NCBI RefSeq assembly: GCF_007558725.1
Contig: NZ_VLPL01000004.1
Span: 62,001 to 126,000, forward strand
Direction of reading: 5' to 3'
Length of the DNA: 64,000 bases
Source: Fluviicola chungangensis
Lineage (GTDB): Bacteria; Bacteroidota; Bacteroidia; Flavobacteriales_D; Crocinitomicaceae
Below the pieces are notes generated by a model that saw only the letters and a list, made by a program, of their open reading frames with translations, was not told the DNA's origin and did no database searches. How positions within the stretch are numbered: position 1 is the stretch's first letter; each line of letters begins with the position of its first letter. Positions 9,478-18,051 of this stretch are shown in pieces. The position numbers and the translations under genes are program-made.

Positions 9478-10116
9478 TTAATCTTTTACCACCGTATATC
9501 CCGGGTATTTGGATTTATCGAATACAAACTTGCTGTCTTCGATAGCCGGATTGGAAGTGAATTTTGTCATGGTGAAGGTAGAAACCGTTCCATCGTTTGA
9601 TTTCAAAATCGCTTTCTTCAATTCGTTGTCGTCTTTGGAAACATATACAATGATCGTATGATAATTTGCCTTTTTCGGAGTTTTGGGATACAAATAAATC
9701 ACATGCACTTTTTCACCGCTTAATGTCTCTTCCTTTTCGTATTTGCTTTTGAATCCTGTTTCCCAAATAGTCATCAATTTTTTCGGGTTAATGGATTCTT
9801 CATCATCGCCTGAGGCATCTGTTTCATACACTGTTTTCTCTTCTTTTACGATGCTCCAGGTTTTAGTCCCGTTTGAGATTAACGTGGTTTCACCGTAAGT
9901 AGCACTAAATTTATCACCTTTCACCCATCCTTTCCCAGACATGTTTGTGTTTGTTCCGTTCGTGCTGTTCTTGATCGTTGCGCTAAATTCTACATAGAAG
10001 GTTTTCAGTCCTTTTATTTTAGCAGAAACTTTATCAAGGATTGCGTCTGCTTTTGCATCCTGACTATACGCCAATGTGCTCCCTAATAAAGTCAAGCAAA
10101 TAAATAAGTATTTCAT
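9478..10116 (-). CDS. lolA: LolA-like outer-membrane lipoprotein carrier
   Basis: LolA proteins shuttle lipoproteins through the periplasm from the inner membrane to the outer membrane. This 212-residue protein has a signal peptide (MKYLFICLTLLGSTLAYS) and an opening helix with DAILDKVSAKIKGLKTFYVE. Repeated beta strands follow (SGKGWVKGDKFSAT, LISNGTKTWSI), then a tail ending SKYPGYTVVKD. This matches the LolA half-barrel layout. It lies downstream of ftsK on the same strand with a 167-base gap, an arrangement common in Bacteroidota. Assignment is by overall layout and neighbourhood, since the family has few invariant residues. Confidence 0.75.
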   Translation of the reverse strand: MKYLFICLTLLGSTLAYSQDAKADAILDKVSAKIKGLKTFYVEFSATIKNSTNGTNTNMSGKGWVKGDKFSATYGETTLISNGTKTWSIVKEEKTVYETDASGDDEESINPKKLMTIWETGFKSKYEKEETLSGEKVHVIYLYPKTPKKANYHTIIVYVSKDDNELKKAILKSNDGTVSTFTMTKFTSNPAIEDSKFVFDKSKYPGYTVVKD

Positions 10117-10283
10117 GTTTCATTAATTTTCTCTGCAAATATCAGAAATTGTGCCAAGAATCCTGTTATATAATTAATAATTTAAAATGGACAGTCGAGA
10201 AGTTTAAAGTAGTTGTATTTCGGAAGTCTTGAGTCTTGGCTTAATTAGTCCTTCATCCTTTTCGATTTTTCCAATATCAATTT

Positions 10284-12809
10284 TCAATTGATGCCTTTCG
10301 CACGCAGGAACTCTTCCAGGCTTTCGATATCACTAAAAAGTACTTCCCTTGCTTTACTTCCCTGGAAAGGGCCTATAATTCCGTATCCTTCCAGTTGGTC
10401 CACGATTCGTCCGGCTCTGTTGTAACCCAACTTCAATTTACGCTGCAGCAAGGAAGCCGATCCCTGGTTATTGATCACAACAATCCGTGCAGCATCGGCA
10501 AACATCGAATCGATTTCATCCAGATCGATATCACGGTCCTCACCTCCGTCTGCCCCAACGTATTCCGGAAGAATCAACGCTTCCGGGTAAGCTCTCTGCT
10601 CGCCGATAAATTTACAGATATCTTCTACTTCAGGTGTGTCCGCGAAACCGCATTGTACACGAATCAGGTCCTGACCAAGTGAAATCAGCATATCTCCGCG
10701 ACCGATCAGCTGATCCGCACCGGAAGAATCCAAGATGGTGCGTGAATCGATCTTGGAAAGTACACGGAATGCAATCCGGGCCGGGAAGTTAGCCTTAATC
10801 ATACCGGTAATTACATTGACGGAAGGCCGTTGAGTTGCCACAATCAGGTGAATTCCGATTGCGCGGGCGAGCTGTGCCAAACGTGCAATTGGGTGTTCCA
10901 CTTCTTTTCCGGCAGTCATGATCAAATCTGCAAACTCATCAATCAATACTACGATATACGGCAAATAGCGATGTCCCTTTTCCGGGTTCAATTTGCGTGC
11001 AATGAACTTGGCATTGTATTCCTTAATGGTACGAACCTGTGCTTCTTTGAGTAACTCGTAACGGTTGTCCATTTCGATACACAAAGAATTCAGGGTATTG
11101 ACCACCTTCGAAGTATCTGTGATGATCGCATCTTCTTCACCGGGAAGTTTCGCCAGGAAATGACGTTCAATGCGGTTATAAAGCGTTAATTCCACTTTTT
11201 TCGGATCGACCAGTACGAACTTCACCTGTGCCGGGTGTTTTTTGTAAAGGATCGAAACCAGGATCGCATTCAAACCAACCGATTTACCTTGTCCGGTAGC
11301 TCCCGCTACCAATAAGTGAGGGGCTTTTGTCAGATCGAAAGTATAGGTCTCATTCGTGATTGTTTTCCCCATTACGATCGGCAATTCGAAATCGGAATTC
11401 TGGAATCGCTCAGAAGCGATCAACGATTTCATGGAAACCATATCGGGCTTACTGTTTGGAACTTCAATACCAATGGTTCCTTTTCCGGGGATCGGAGCAA
11501 TGATCCTGATTCCCAAAGCAGATAAACTCAAGGCAATATCGTCTTCGAGGTTCTTGATTTTTGAAATGCGGACTCCCGGAGCCGGTACAATTTCGTATAA
11601 GGTGACCGTCGGGCCAACAGTTGCCTTGATCTTCGCAATATCGATCTTATAATGAGAAAGTGTCTCAACGATTTTGTTTTTGTTGTCCTCTAATTCCTGC
11701 TTGTTGATGGAGACTTGTCCGTTCCCGTAATCTTTCAGCAAATCGATGGGAGGAAGTAAATACCCGGAAAGTTCCAGTGTCGGATCGTAATCTCCGTATT
11801 CCTGTCTGATGGAGTTGAATTCATCATCGGAAAGCATGGCATCCGTTTTGGCAATGCTCACTTTGAAATCGCCTTCTTCTTCATCGTCTTCTTCTATCAG
11901 TTCTTCGGGTTCCAATTCGGGTTCTGTTTTTTCAGCACCGGATTGAATGACGATAAAACTTTCTTCTTCTCCGTCGCCGTAAGATTCGTCTTCCTCCTCT
12001 TCTTCGTCAAAATTTACTTCTGCGGCTTCTTGTTCTGCACGGATCTGGTCTTCCCGGATGGTATTTACCACATGAATATCCGTCATATTTGTATGAAGAG
12101 GCTGATCGTCTTCAAAAAAAGATTCTTTGGCTCCTTTGGCCCGATTCCACCAAGACATGATGTCAGCATTAAAGAGCACTACCAGCACTATCCATAAAAG
12201 CGCTACAATGGCAACGAAACTTCCGAAACTTCCAATGGTCAGTTTCAGCCACTGATTGATTGCAAAACCGAAAGTTCCACCCAGGTAATCGATGTGTTCT
12301 ACAAAATAGCCCAGGAAAATGGAACTCCAAACCATAAACAGCACAGCAACGGCAATGGAGCGTCTGATCGGAAGGAGCAGAATATTTAAGGTCCACTTGA
12401 AACCGATCAGGAAAATAATGAAGGAAATTGCAAAGGAAGACACTCCGAACCAACGGTACATGAATAAGTGAGCCATCCACGCTCCGAACTTACCCAGCCA
12501 GTTTTCGACCGGTTCGGGATTGCTGTCAAAAAGAAACCCGAAAAGCGAAACATCCAGTACACGGTCCTGATCGGAAGTCCATGTAAAAAAATAGGAAAAG
12601 CAGGATAGGAAAGTAAAAAAGGAGAATAAGATCATGGCAATTCCCAAGATCGTTTTGACTCTTTTTTTATCGAAGCGATTTGACAGACGGTCCAATAAGG
12701 CATTATTAGAAGGCTTGCGTTCTTTCGCAGGCTTTCCTTTCGGGTCTTTTTTAGTCTTTTCTTCCGCTGTTTGCTCGCTTTTTTGCCTGTATTCGTTTTC
12801 CAATGCCAT
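10284..12809 (-). CDS. ftsK: FtsK/SpoIIIE-type DNA translocase
   Basis: It is a septal DNA pump that clears the chromosome terminus and helps resolve dimers during division. It has 841 residues. After a basic N-terminus (KKDPKGKPAKERKP), about four or five membrane segments occupy residues 50-215. An acidic linker follows (FDEEEEEDE, EELIEEDDEEEGDF, about 265-315). The motor has Walker A GATGQGKSVGLN near residue 490, VLIDEFADLIM as Walker B, and LAQLARAIGIHLIVATQRPS. The C-terminal gamma winged-helix domain (QRKLKLGYNRAGRIVDQLE) would read orientation sequences. A TATCTTCG box (12828-12835) lies 18 bases upstream of the start. Confidence 0.95.
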   Translation of the reverse strand: MALENEYRQKSEQTAEEKTKKDPKGKPAKERKPSNNALLDRLSNRFDKKRVKTILGIAMILFSFFTFLSCFSYFFTWTSDQDRVLDVSLFGFLFDSNPEPVENWLGKFGAWMAHLFMYRWFGVSSFAISFIIFLIGFKWTLNILLLPIRRSIAVAVLFMVWSSIFLGYFVEHIDYLGGTFGFAINQWLKLTIGSFGSFVAIVALLWIVLVVLFNADIMSWWNRAKGAKESFFEDDQPLHTNMTDIHVVNTIREDQIRAEQEAAEVNFDEEEEEDESYGDGEEESFIVIQSGAEKTEPELEPEELIEEDDEEEGDFKVSIAKTDAMLSDDEFNSIRQEYGDYDPTLELSGYLLPPIDLLKDYGNGQVSINKQELEDNKNKIVETLSHYKIDIAKIKATVGPTVTLYEIVPAPGVRISKIKNLEDDIALSLSALGIRIIAPIPGKGTIGIEVPNSKPDMVSMKSLIASERFQNSDFELPIVMGKTITNETYTFDLTKAPHLLVAGATGQGKSVGLNAILVSILYKKHPAQVKFVLVDPKKVELTLYNRIERHFLAKLPGEEDAIITDTSKVVNTLNSLCIEMDNRYELLKEAQVRTIKEYNAKFIARKLNPEKGHRYLPYIVVLIDEFADLIMTAGKEVEHPIARLAQLARAIGIHLIVATQRPSVNVITGMIKANFPARIAFRVLSKIDSRTILDSSGADQLIGRGDMLISLGQDLIRVQCGFADTPEVEDICKFIGEQRAYPEALILPEYVGADGGEDRDIDLDEIDSMFADAARIVVINNQGSASLLQRKLKLGYNRAGRIVDQLEGYGIIGPFQGSKAREVLFSDIESLEEFLRAKGIN

Positions 12810-12827
12810 TCTTCACGAAGTATCCTA

Positions 12828-12835
12828 CGAAGATA
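12828..12835 (-). promoter_or_regulatory. -7 box variant (TATCTTCG) for ftsK
   Basis: It matches the TAnnTTCG variant seen several times in this window and lies 18 bases upstream of the ATG at 12809. Confidence 0.45.
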
Positions 12836-12885
12836 ACGACATCCACCGGCTTTGGTTAAAGAGATCCGATTTAACTATAAACAAA

Positions 12886-13524
12886 CTACTGTTCATTATT
12901 CGAATAAAAGACATGCATGAACTCTTCGAAGCTGATCCGTTTATAATCAGAAGGTATCCCAAATAAATCGCGATTGACCTGCTCGTCCTTTTTCTCTACC
13001 AGCTCATAATGGATCAAACCGTCCTGGGAAGGAATGTAATAATCCAAAGCCAATCCTTTCACTTCCGGATACACCTGAAGGTATTTGTTACTGAGATTTT
13101 TGGCGAAATAACAATAAAAACCTTCCGTATTTTCATCTTGCACCAAGTATTTCTTCGCCTTTAGTCCGGCTATCTTTTTGGAGCCCGTTTTCCGGGTTAC
13201 CGTGTATGTTTTTTGAATGGAGTCCTTTTTTTTCGACAAATCCGTCTGGATCGCATATTTATTTCCATCCAGCTCCAGCAGAAGGTAAGCTTTATTCAAC
13301 TCCATATTCCGGATATACACCTGAACCCCAAACTGCTGTGTTTCAGTTTCTACCCGAACAACGGTATCATTCGTGTAAAGCGTTACATTCCAAGACTTCC
13401 AAATCACATTTGAGTCCGGAGCCATCACGGTTGCTTTGTACTTCAGGATACCTGAAAACGGTTTTTGGGTAAATCCTGAAACCGTGGTCAATAAAACCAT
13501 ACTGATAACACAAATAAATTTCAT
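12886..13524 (-). CDS. Secreted protein, DUF4412/GLPGLI-like
   Basis: This 212-residue protein has a signal peptide (MKFICVISMVLLTTVSGFTQ). The mature part is beta-rich, with alternating strands such as FSGILKYKATVM, NVTLYTNDTVVRVET and GSKKIAGLKAKKYLV, then a C-terminal helix (SFEEFMHVFYSNN). This resembles periplasmic beta-sheet proteins of the DUF4412 or GLPGLI type, but the match is by pattern only. A protein of similar plan follows upstream at 13652-14344. Function unknown; a periplasmic or outer-membrane role is inferred. Confidence 0.6.
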   Translation of the reverse strand: MKFICVISMVLLTTVSGFTQKPFSGILKYKATVMAPDSNVIWKSWNVTLYTNDTVVRVETETQQFGVQVYIRNMELNKAYLLLELDGNKYAIQTDLSKKKDSIQKTYTVTRKTGSKKIAGLKAKKYLVQDENTEGFYCYFAKNLSNKYLQVYPEVKGLALDYYIPSQDGLIHYELVEKKDEQVNRDLFGIPSDYKRISFEEFMHVFYSNNEQ

Positions 13525-13651
13525 CTCTCAATTTTTTGGTGAAGGTACTTTTAAATTCCTAGTGACGCGAAAGGTTAATACTTGTTCGATTAAAGTCTCC
13601 AAAACCGGGCCAATCCGATCTGCGAATTTTTATCGAAAGCAAAGCTTTCTC

Positions 13652-14344
13652 TTATTCAAATGTCGCAAACAAACTATTCATTTTTTGATTATACTCGTCG
13701 TAACTGATCGAAGTACCTTTGGCGGGCAAAGTAAACAACTGTTTCCTGGATTCGTCTGCATTCGGAATAAATTTAACGGCTTTATAATCTATTCGTATGC
13801 CGAAACGATCCACAGAATAAGCCAACAAAACCCCAGGAACTTCGTTGAATGTATTATACCAGTTGGGATTTTTCAATTCAATTTCCTCTGTATACCACAG
13901 AATAATCACGTCCTTTTTGTCTTTTTTGTTTACAGCAATGGCCTTCTTCACATTCAATCCGGCAAGTGTATCCGTTTCATCCGTAAAGCGGATGTCGTAT
14001 TTGGTCTGATCATTTGCCATTTTCTGAATCTCTTCCGGAGTTAGTTTTGTTTTGAATGCTTCTTCCCCATATTGAAAATAAATGTCCATCCGCTTTTTGT
14101 TACAGTCAAACAGTAAAATATTCTGAAAATTTCCCCGACTGATATCATTTCGTACCATTCCGTTCTTAAAACTGATTTGAATTTCTTTCGGCAGGATGTT
14201 ATACAGGAACGCATTCTTTTTGTGCTTGGGATAGTCGGCCGAATAAATGATCGTCCCTTCACTGATAACTTCTTTTTTGGAAGTACATGAACACAACATA
14301 AAAATGCAAATTCCCAGGAAAAAGGATGATTGCTTTACCAACAT
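13652..14344 (-). CDS. Lipoprotein of unknown function, DUF4412/GLPGLI-like
   Basis: This 230-residue protein has a lipoprotein signal (MLVKQSSFFLGICIFMLCSC, lipid Cys likely in LCSC). The mature part is beta-rich: EGTIIYSADYP, FKNGMVRNDISRG, LLFDCNKKRMDIYFQ, DTLAGLNVKKAIAV, WYTEEIEL. It ends with a helix containing SYDEYNQKMNSLFATFE, much like the tail of the 12886-13524 protein. The two may be distant paralogues. A TAAGTTCG box (14360-14367) precedes it. Function unknown. Confidence 0.65.
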   Translation of the reverse strand: MLVKQSSFFLGICIFMLCSCTSKKEVISEGTIIYSADYPKHKKNAFLYNILPKEIQISFKNGMVRNDISRGNFQNILLFDCNKKRMDIYFQYGEEAFKTKLTPEEIQKMANDQTKYDIRFTDETDTLAGLNVKKAIAVNKKDKKDVIILWYTEEIELKNPNWYNTFNEVPGVLLAYSVDRFGIRIDYKAVKFIPNADESRKQLFTLPAKGTSISYDEYNQKMNSLFATFE

Positions 14345-14359
14345 ATAAGATCTTTAATA

Positions 14360-14367
14360 CGAACTTA
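14360..14367 (-). promoter_or_regulatory. -7 box variant (TAAGTTCG) for the 13652-14344 lipoprotein gene
   Basis: It matches TAnnTTCG and lies 15 bases before the ATG. A TTTG (14376-14379 region, minus strand) lies close upstream but nearer than the usual -33 spacing. Confidence 0.4.
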
Positions 14368-14550
14368 ATACGGCAAATTGTTGAAAAGGTTTCGGGGACT
14401 TGAATAAGAGAAAAACCCGCTTTCTATTTAAATCCGCCACAGCTGATTAATCTGGCTTTTTGAAAAACCAAGTAGTATTCCAAAGAGATCCAATTTTAGA
14501 ATTGATAATAAGTTTCTGCTATAATTGTTAATACCCCTAAACCAAATATG

Positions 14551-14558
14551 TATTTTTG
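14551..14558 (+). promoter_or_regulatory. -7 box (TATTTTTG) for the arginase-argS operon
   Basis: It matches TAnnTTTG exactly and lies 18 bases before ATG 14577. A TTG at 14525-14527 is 23 bases upstream and could be the -33 element. Confidence 0.55.
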
Positions 14559-14576
14559 CGCTATTAACAATTTGTT

Positions 14577-15563
14577 ATGCATCGGAAAATTGAAATCATT
14601 GTAAACAACTCAGAACTCGCAGCCGGTACCAGGGGTGCTTCGCTAGGACCAGGAGCTATCATGACTGCAGCCAGGAAAGTACATAATCCTTATTTCGGAA
14701 TTTACCCGCTTCACCCTTTGCCTGATTACAATCGATTTTTAGACCAAGAAAACGAAACGGAGTTTGCCAAAAATCTGAAGGGTTTTAAATTGGTATTCGA
14801 ATCTGTTGCTGAAACAACAAAAGCATTGTTAGAGAAAGGATCTTTCCCGCTTGTTCTCGCAGGTGACCACGGTTCTGCAGCAGGAACCATTGCAGGAATT
14901 AAGGCCGCTTTCCCTGAAAAACGGTTGGGAGTTGTCTGGATTGACGCACATGGGGATTTACATTCTCCCTATACCACGCCATCCGGAAATATTCATGGAA
15001 TGCCTTTAAGTCTTTCGCTTGGAAATGACAACCTGAAGTACCAACGAAACAAGCCTTCGGAACAAACCGTAAGCATTTGGAATGAACTCAAATACAAATA
15101 CACCGATTCAATCAAAGTGAGCCCTTCTGATTTGGTGTTTGTCGGTGTGAGAGATACGGAGCTTGAGGAAAATCAATTGATCGCGGAAAACAATATTACG
15201 AATTATACGGTCGAGCAGGTACGCAAAGAGGGAGCACAGACGATTGTTCAACAAGTTTTGGAACAGCTCGAGCCATGTGATATCATTTACGTTTCTTTTG
15301 ATGTAGATTCAATGGATCCTGAAATCACTTCCTTCGGCACCGGAACACCGGTTGGAAACGGTATTTTCCCGGAAGAAGCAGAAGAAATATTAACTTTGTT
15401 GGCTCAAAATCCAAAAACGGTATGTATCGAATTTGTCGAAGTAAACCCGTGCCTGGACAATAAAGAAAATACGATGGCAGAAACTGCGTTCTCATTGCTG
15501 GAATCAGTGACTGCTGCGCTCAACAGTTCAAAGAGTTCCAAAAGTGTAACGGGTTCAATTTGA
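14577..15563 (+). CDS. Arginase/agmatinase-family ureohydrolase (likely arginase)
   Basis: The enzyme hydrolyses arginine to ornithine and urea using a di-manganese centre. It has 328 residues. The metal ligands are clear: GDHGSAAG, IDAHGDLHSP and FDVDSMDPEI. The nearby substrate loop is NIHGMPLSLSLG, and the C-terminal ligand-bearing strand ends IEFVEVNPCLD. Agmatinase cannot be fully excluded, but the GASLGPGAI N-terminal loop and overall layout favour arginase. argS follows 32 bases later, so both are probably on one transcript. The last dozen codons (SSKSSKSVTGSI) coincide with a GTTCAA-type short repeat and have no counterpart I recognise in the family. Confidence 0.9.
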   Translation: MHRKIEIIVNNSELAAGTRGASLGPGAIMTAARKVHNPYFGIYPLHPLPDYNRFLDQENETEFAKNLKGFKLVFESVAETTKALLEKGSFPLVLAGDHGSAAGTIAGIKAAFPEKRLGVVWIDAHGDLHSPYTTPSGNIHGMPLSLSLGNDNLKYQRNKPSEQTVSIWNELKYKYTDSIKVSPSDLVFVGVRDTELEENQLIAENNITNYTVEQVRKEGAQTIVQQVLEQLEPCDIIYVSFDVDSMDPEITSFGTGTPVGNGIFPEEAEEILTLLAQNPKTVCIEFVEVNPCLDNKENTMAETAFSLLESVTAALNSSKSSKSVTGSI

Positions 15564-15570
15564 ACATTTG
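15526..15570 (+). repeat. GTTCAA-type short repeat overlapping the arginase 3' end
   Basis: GTTCAA occurs at 15526-15531 and 15553-15558, with a GTTCCA copy at 15535-15540 and an inverted TTGAAC at 15560-15565. The block covers the last 12 arginase codons and the stop. A related cluster lies at 50232-50293. Confidence 0.45.
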
Positions 15571-15595
15571 AAATAAATAAAAACAAACAATCCTA

Positions 15596-17491
15596 ATGGA
15601 AGATTTAATCAAGTCGGCAATTATTGAAAAATCAAATCAATTAGTTGGTTTCGAATGTTCCGACTCGCTGATTCAGTTTCAAAAAACAAAAAAAGAATTC
15701 GAAGGTGATACGACTTTGGTATTATTCCCTTTGATGAAACTTGCTGGAAAATCCCCGCAAGAAATTGGAAAAGTACTTGGTGATTTTTTAAGGGACGAAG
15801 TGCGCTGTGTGAGCGATTATTCAATTATCGGAGGGTTCTTAAACTTAAGTTTCCCGAATGATTATTGGACACAACAATTGAGTGAAATTGATTCAAATGC
15901 AACTTTCGGATTGGCTGAAAAGAATTCCAAACCGGAAATCATGGTAGAGTATTCCTCTCCGAACACTAACAAACCGTTGCACCTGGGTCATTTACGCAAC
16001 AACTTTTTAGGATATTCCGTTGCGCAGATCCTGGATGCTTACGGTCATCGCGTAATCAAAACACAGATTATCAACGATCGTGGAATTCACATCTGTAAAA
16101 GCATGCTCGCCTGGCAGAAGTTTTCCCCTCTGAATGAAAAAGGAGAGCGTGAAAATCCTGATAATACGGGAATGAAGGGAGACAAACTGGTTGGAAAATA
16201 CTACGTAGAATTTGACAAGCGATTCAATGCAGAGGCCAAAGAGATTATTGCACAATGGGATGCCGGAAATTTTGAAGGATATCCTGAAACGACCGTTGCA
16301 AAATACCGTGAATTTACCGAAGCCAAAACAGGTAAGGACGAGAAAGCCGTTGCAGGATTAGATGATAAAATCAAGGATCTGGCGAAAAACGAAACTGCTA
16401 TTTTGCGCGAAGCCAAAGACCTGCTTGTTCGATGGGAAGGAAGAGATCCGGAAGTGTACTTACTATGGACCACGATGAACGGATGGGTGTATGACGGGTT
16501 CAATCAAACCTATGAAAAGATGGGAGTTGATTTTGATCGGTTGTACTACGAGTCTGACACCTTTATTCTTGGAAAAGACCTGGTAAATGAAGGGCTGAAT
16601 AAAGGGGTTTTCTATCAAAAAGAAGACGGTTCGGTTTGGATCGATCTGACAGGAGACGGATTGGACCACAAATTACTGCTGCGTTCGGACGGAACTTCGG
16701 TATATATGACCCAGGATTTGGGAACTGCTGTTGACCGTTTCAACGATTACCCGAATTTAACCGGCATCATTTATACCGTAGGCAACGAACAGGATTACCA
16801 TTTCAAAGTTTTGTTCCTGATCCTGGAGAAACTAGGGTATTCCTGGGCAAAATCCTGCTTTCATTTATCCTACGGAATGGTAGACTTGCCATCCGGAAAG
16901 ATGAAATCCCGTGAGGGAACAGTTGTCGATGCAGATGATCTGATGGATGAAGTAATCGAAAGCGCTAAAGAAATGACAGCTGAACGCGGACATTTGGAAG
17001 GAATGAGTGACGCTGATCGCGAAACACTTTACAAAACCATCGGAATGGGCGGGTTGAAATATTATTTACTAAAAGTTGATCCGAAGAAACGCATGCTGTT
17101 TAATCCGGCGGAATCGATTGAATTGAACGGGCATACCGGTCCGTTTATTCAATATGCACACGCACGGATTCAGTCGCTTCTGGGAAAAGCAAGCAGTTTT
17201 AAACTGGATACCAATACAGAAATTGGTGCTTCCGAAAAGGAAATTATCAAACAATTGGTATTGTACCCTTCCATTATTGAGGAAGCTGCAACAACATACG
17301 CTCCGTCTGTTGTTGCGAACTATACTTACGAATTGGTGAAATTGTTTAATCAATTTTACCAAAACGTGATGATCTTGAGTGAGACCGATGAAAAACAAAA
17401 AGCCTTGCGTCTAACTGTCAGTCAGAACGTGGCTAAAGTGATTAGGAGTTCGATGCATTTGCTGGGAATTACAGTTCCCAACCGGATGTGA
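15596..17491 (+). CDS. argS: Arginyl-tRNA synthetase
   Basis: It charges tRNA-Arg in the cytoplasm. It is 631 residues, within the class I ArgRS range. An N-terminal Add1-type domain occupies about 1-110. The HIGH-type motif is SPNTNKPLHLGHLRNN (about 120-135), preceded by EYSS. The KMSKS-type segment is SGKMKSREGTVVDADDL, followed by the DALR anticodon-binding domain that ends SMHLLGITVPNRM. The start is ATG 15596 (MEDLIKSAIIEK), with no Shine-Dalgarno. It is probably co-transcribed with the arginase gene, pairing arginine breakdown with arginine use. A hairpin follows the gene. Confidence 0.97.
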   Translation: MEDLIKSAIIEKSNQLVGFECSDSLIQFQKTKKEFEGDTTLVLFPLMKLAGKSPQEIGKVLGDFLRDEVRCVSDYSIIGGFLNLSFPNDYWTQQLSEIDSNATFGLAEKNSKPEIMVEYSSPNTNKPLHLGHLRNNFLGYSVAQILDAYGHRVIKTQIINDRGIHICKSMLAWQKFSPLNEKGERENPDNTGMKGDKLVGKYYVEFDKRFNAEAKEIIAQWDAGNFEGYPETTVAKYREFTEAKTGKDEKAVAGLDDKIKDLAKNETAILREAKDLLVRWEGRDPEVYLLWTTMNGWVYDGFNQTYEKMGVDFDRLYYESDTFILGKDLVNEGLNKGVFYQKEDGSVWIDLTGDGLDHKLLLRSDGTSVYMTQDLGTAVDRFNDYPNLTGIIYTVGNEQDYHFKVLFLILEKLGYSWAKSCFHLSYGMVDLPSGKMKSREGTVVDADDLMDEVIESAKEMTAERGHLEGMSDADRETLYKTIGMGGLKYYLLKVDPKKRMLFNPAESIELNGHTGPFIQYAHARIQSLLGKASSFKLDTNTEIGASEKEIIKQLVLYPSIIEEAATTYAPSVVANYTYELVKLFNQFYQNVMILSETDEKQKALRLTVSQNVAKVIRSSMHLLGITVPNRM

Positions 17492-17531
17492 TAGAAATTT
17501 CAACAGTATTCCGTACAGGAACTTAATACGA

Positions 17532-17559
17532 AACGGGAGGCAATACATTGTCTCCCGTT
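17532..17559 (+). terminator. Hairpin after argS
   Basis: AACGGGAG (17532-17539) pairs with CTCCCGTT (17552-17559), extended inward by a wobble and three more pairs to a TACA loop. The following T tract is weak (CTTATT), so termination efficiency is uncertain. Confidence 0.6.
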
Positions 17560-17636
17560 CTTATTAAACCCAAATCATCCGCTTTAACGGACAGATTTGC
17601 CCTTGGTAGACGAATCAACTCCGCCTCCACAGATCT

Positions 17637-17888
17637 TTATACTTTACCACCTGTAACCAGACGGGCTATTACAATAATGACAACTGCTCCTACGGTGGAA
17701 GTCAACAAAACTCCCCAAATGTTATCAGCAGGAAAGATATGCAGTAAACCGAACAGCCATACCCCTACGATTCCTCCCAAAATTCCCAAAACGATATTGA
17801 ATAAAAGTCCTCCCCTGGAACTGTCCATGATTGCTCCGGCCAACCAACCGGCAACACCTCCAATAATCAATGCCCATAACCAACTCAT
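17637..17888 (-). CDS. GlsB/YeaQ/YmgE-family stress-associated membrane protein
   Basis: This 83-residue integral membrane protein has three hydrophobic segments rich in Gly (LIIGGVAGWLAGAIM, ILGGIVGVWLFGLL, TSTVGAVVIIVIARL). The central GGLLFNIVLGILGGIVG motif is typical of the transglycosylase-associated (PF04226) family. Members are often induced by stress, but their biochemical role is unclear. The gene is single and converges on argS. A longer ORF on the opposite strand (17548-17916) is a shadow. Confidence 0.85.
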   Translation of the reverse strand: MSWLWALIIGGVAGWLAGAIMDSSRGGLLFNIVLGILGGIVGVWLFGLLHIFPADNIWGVLLTSTVGAVVIIVIARLVTGGKV

Positions 17889-17992
17889 AACCTCAATTTT
17901 AGATGTGAATTTGTAAGTAATATAACTAAAAGAGACGAGCTAAAAAAGGATTTAGCATCTGTTAACAGAGACTCCCTGCCTTTTCCTAAAAC

Positions 17993-18017
17993 AAAAAAAG
18001 CAGGCAAAGTGCCTGCT
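17993..18017 (-). terminator. Terminator after the DUF4159 gene
   Basis: AGCAGGCA (17999-18006) pairs with TGCCTGCT (18010-18017) around a 3-base loop. On the minus strand it is followed by seven T residues (17993-17999). It ends the holA-rsmE-DUF4159 operon. Confidence 0.85.
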
Positions 18018-18051
18018 GTCCTTATTACAAAATCAATAAACAGAGGATTGA

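Noticed and set aside
13436-14044. A 202-codon open frame on the plus strand opposite the lipoprotein genes
   Set aside because: It covers the ends of two better-supported minus-strand genes and the gap between them, with no signal, motif or promoter.
17548-17916. A 122-codon frame opposite the GlsB-like gene
   Set aside because: The minus-strand product is a recognisable membrane protein family, while the plus-strand product is low-complexity Pro/Ser/Thr-rich.
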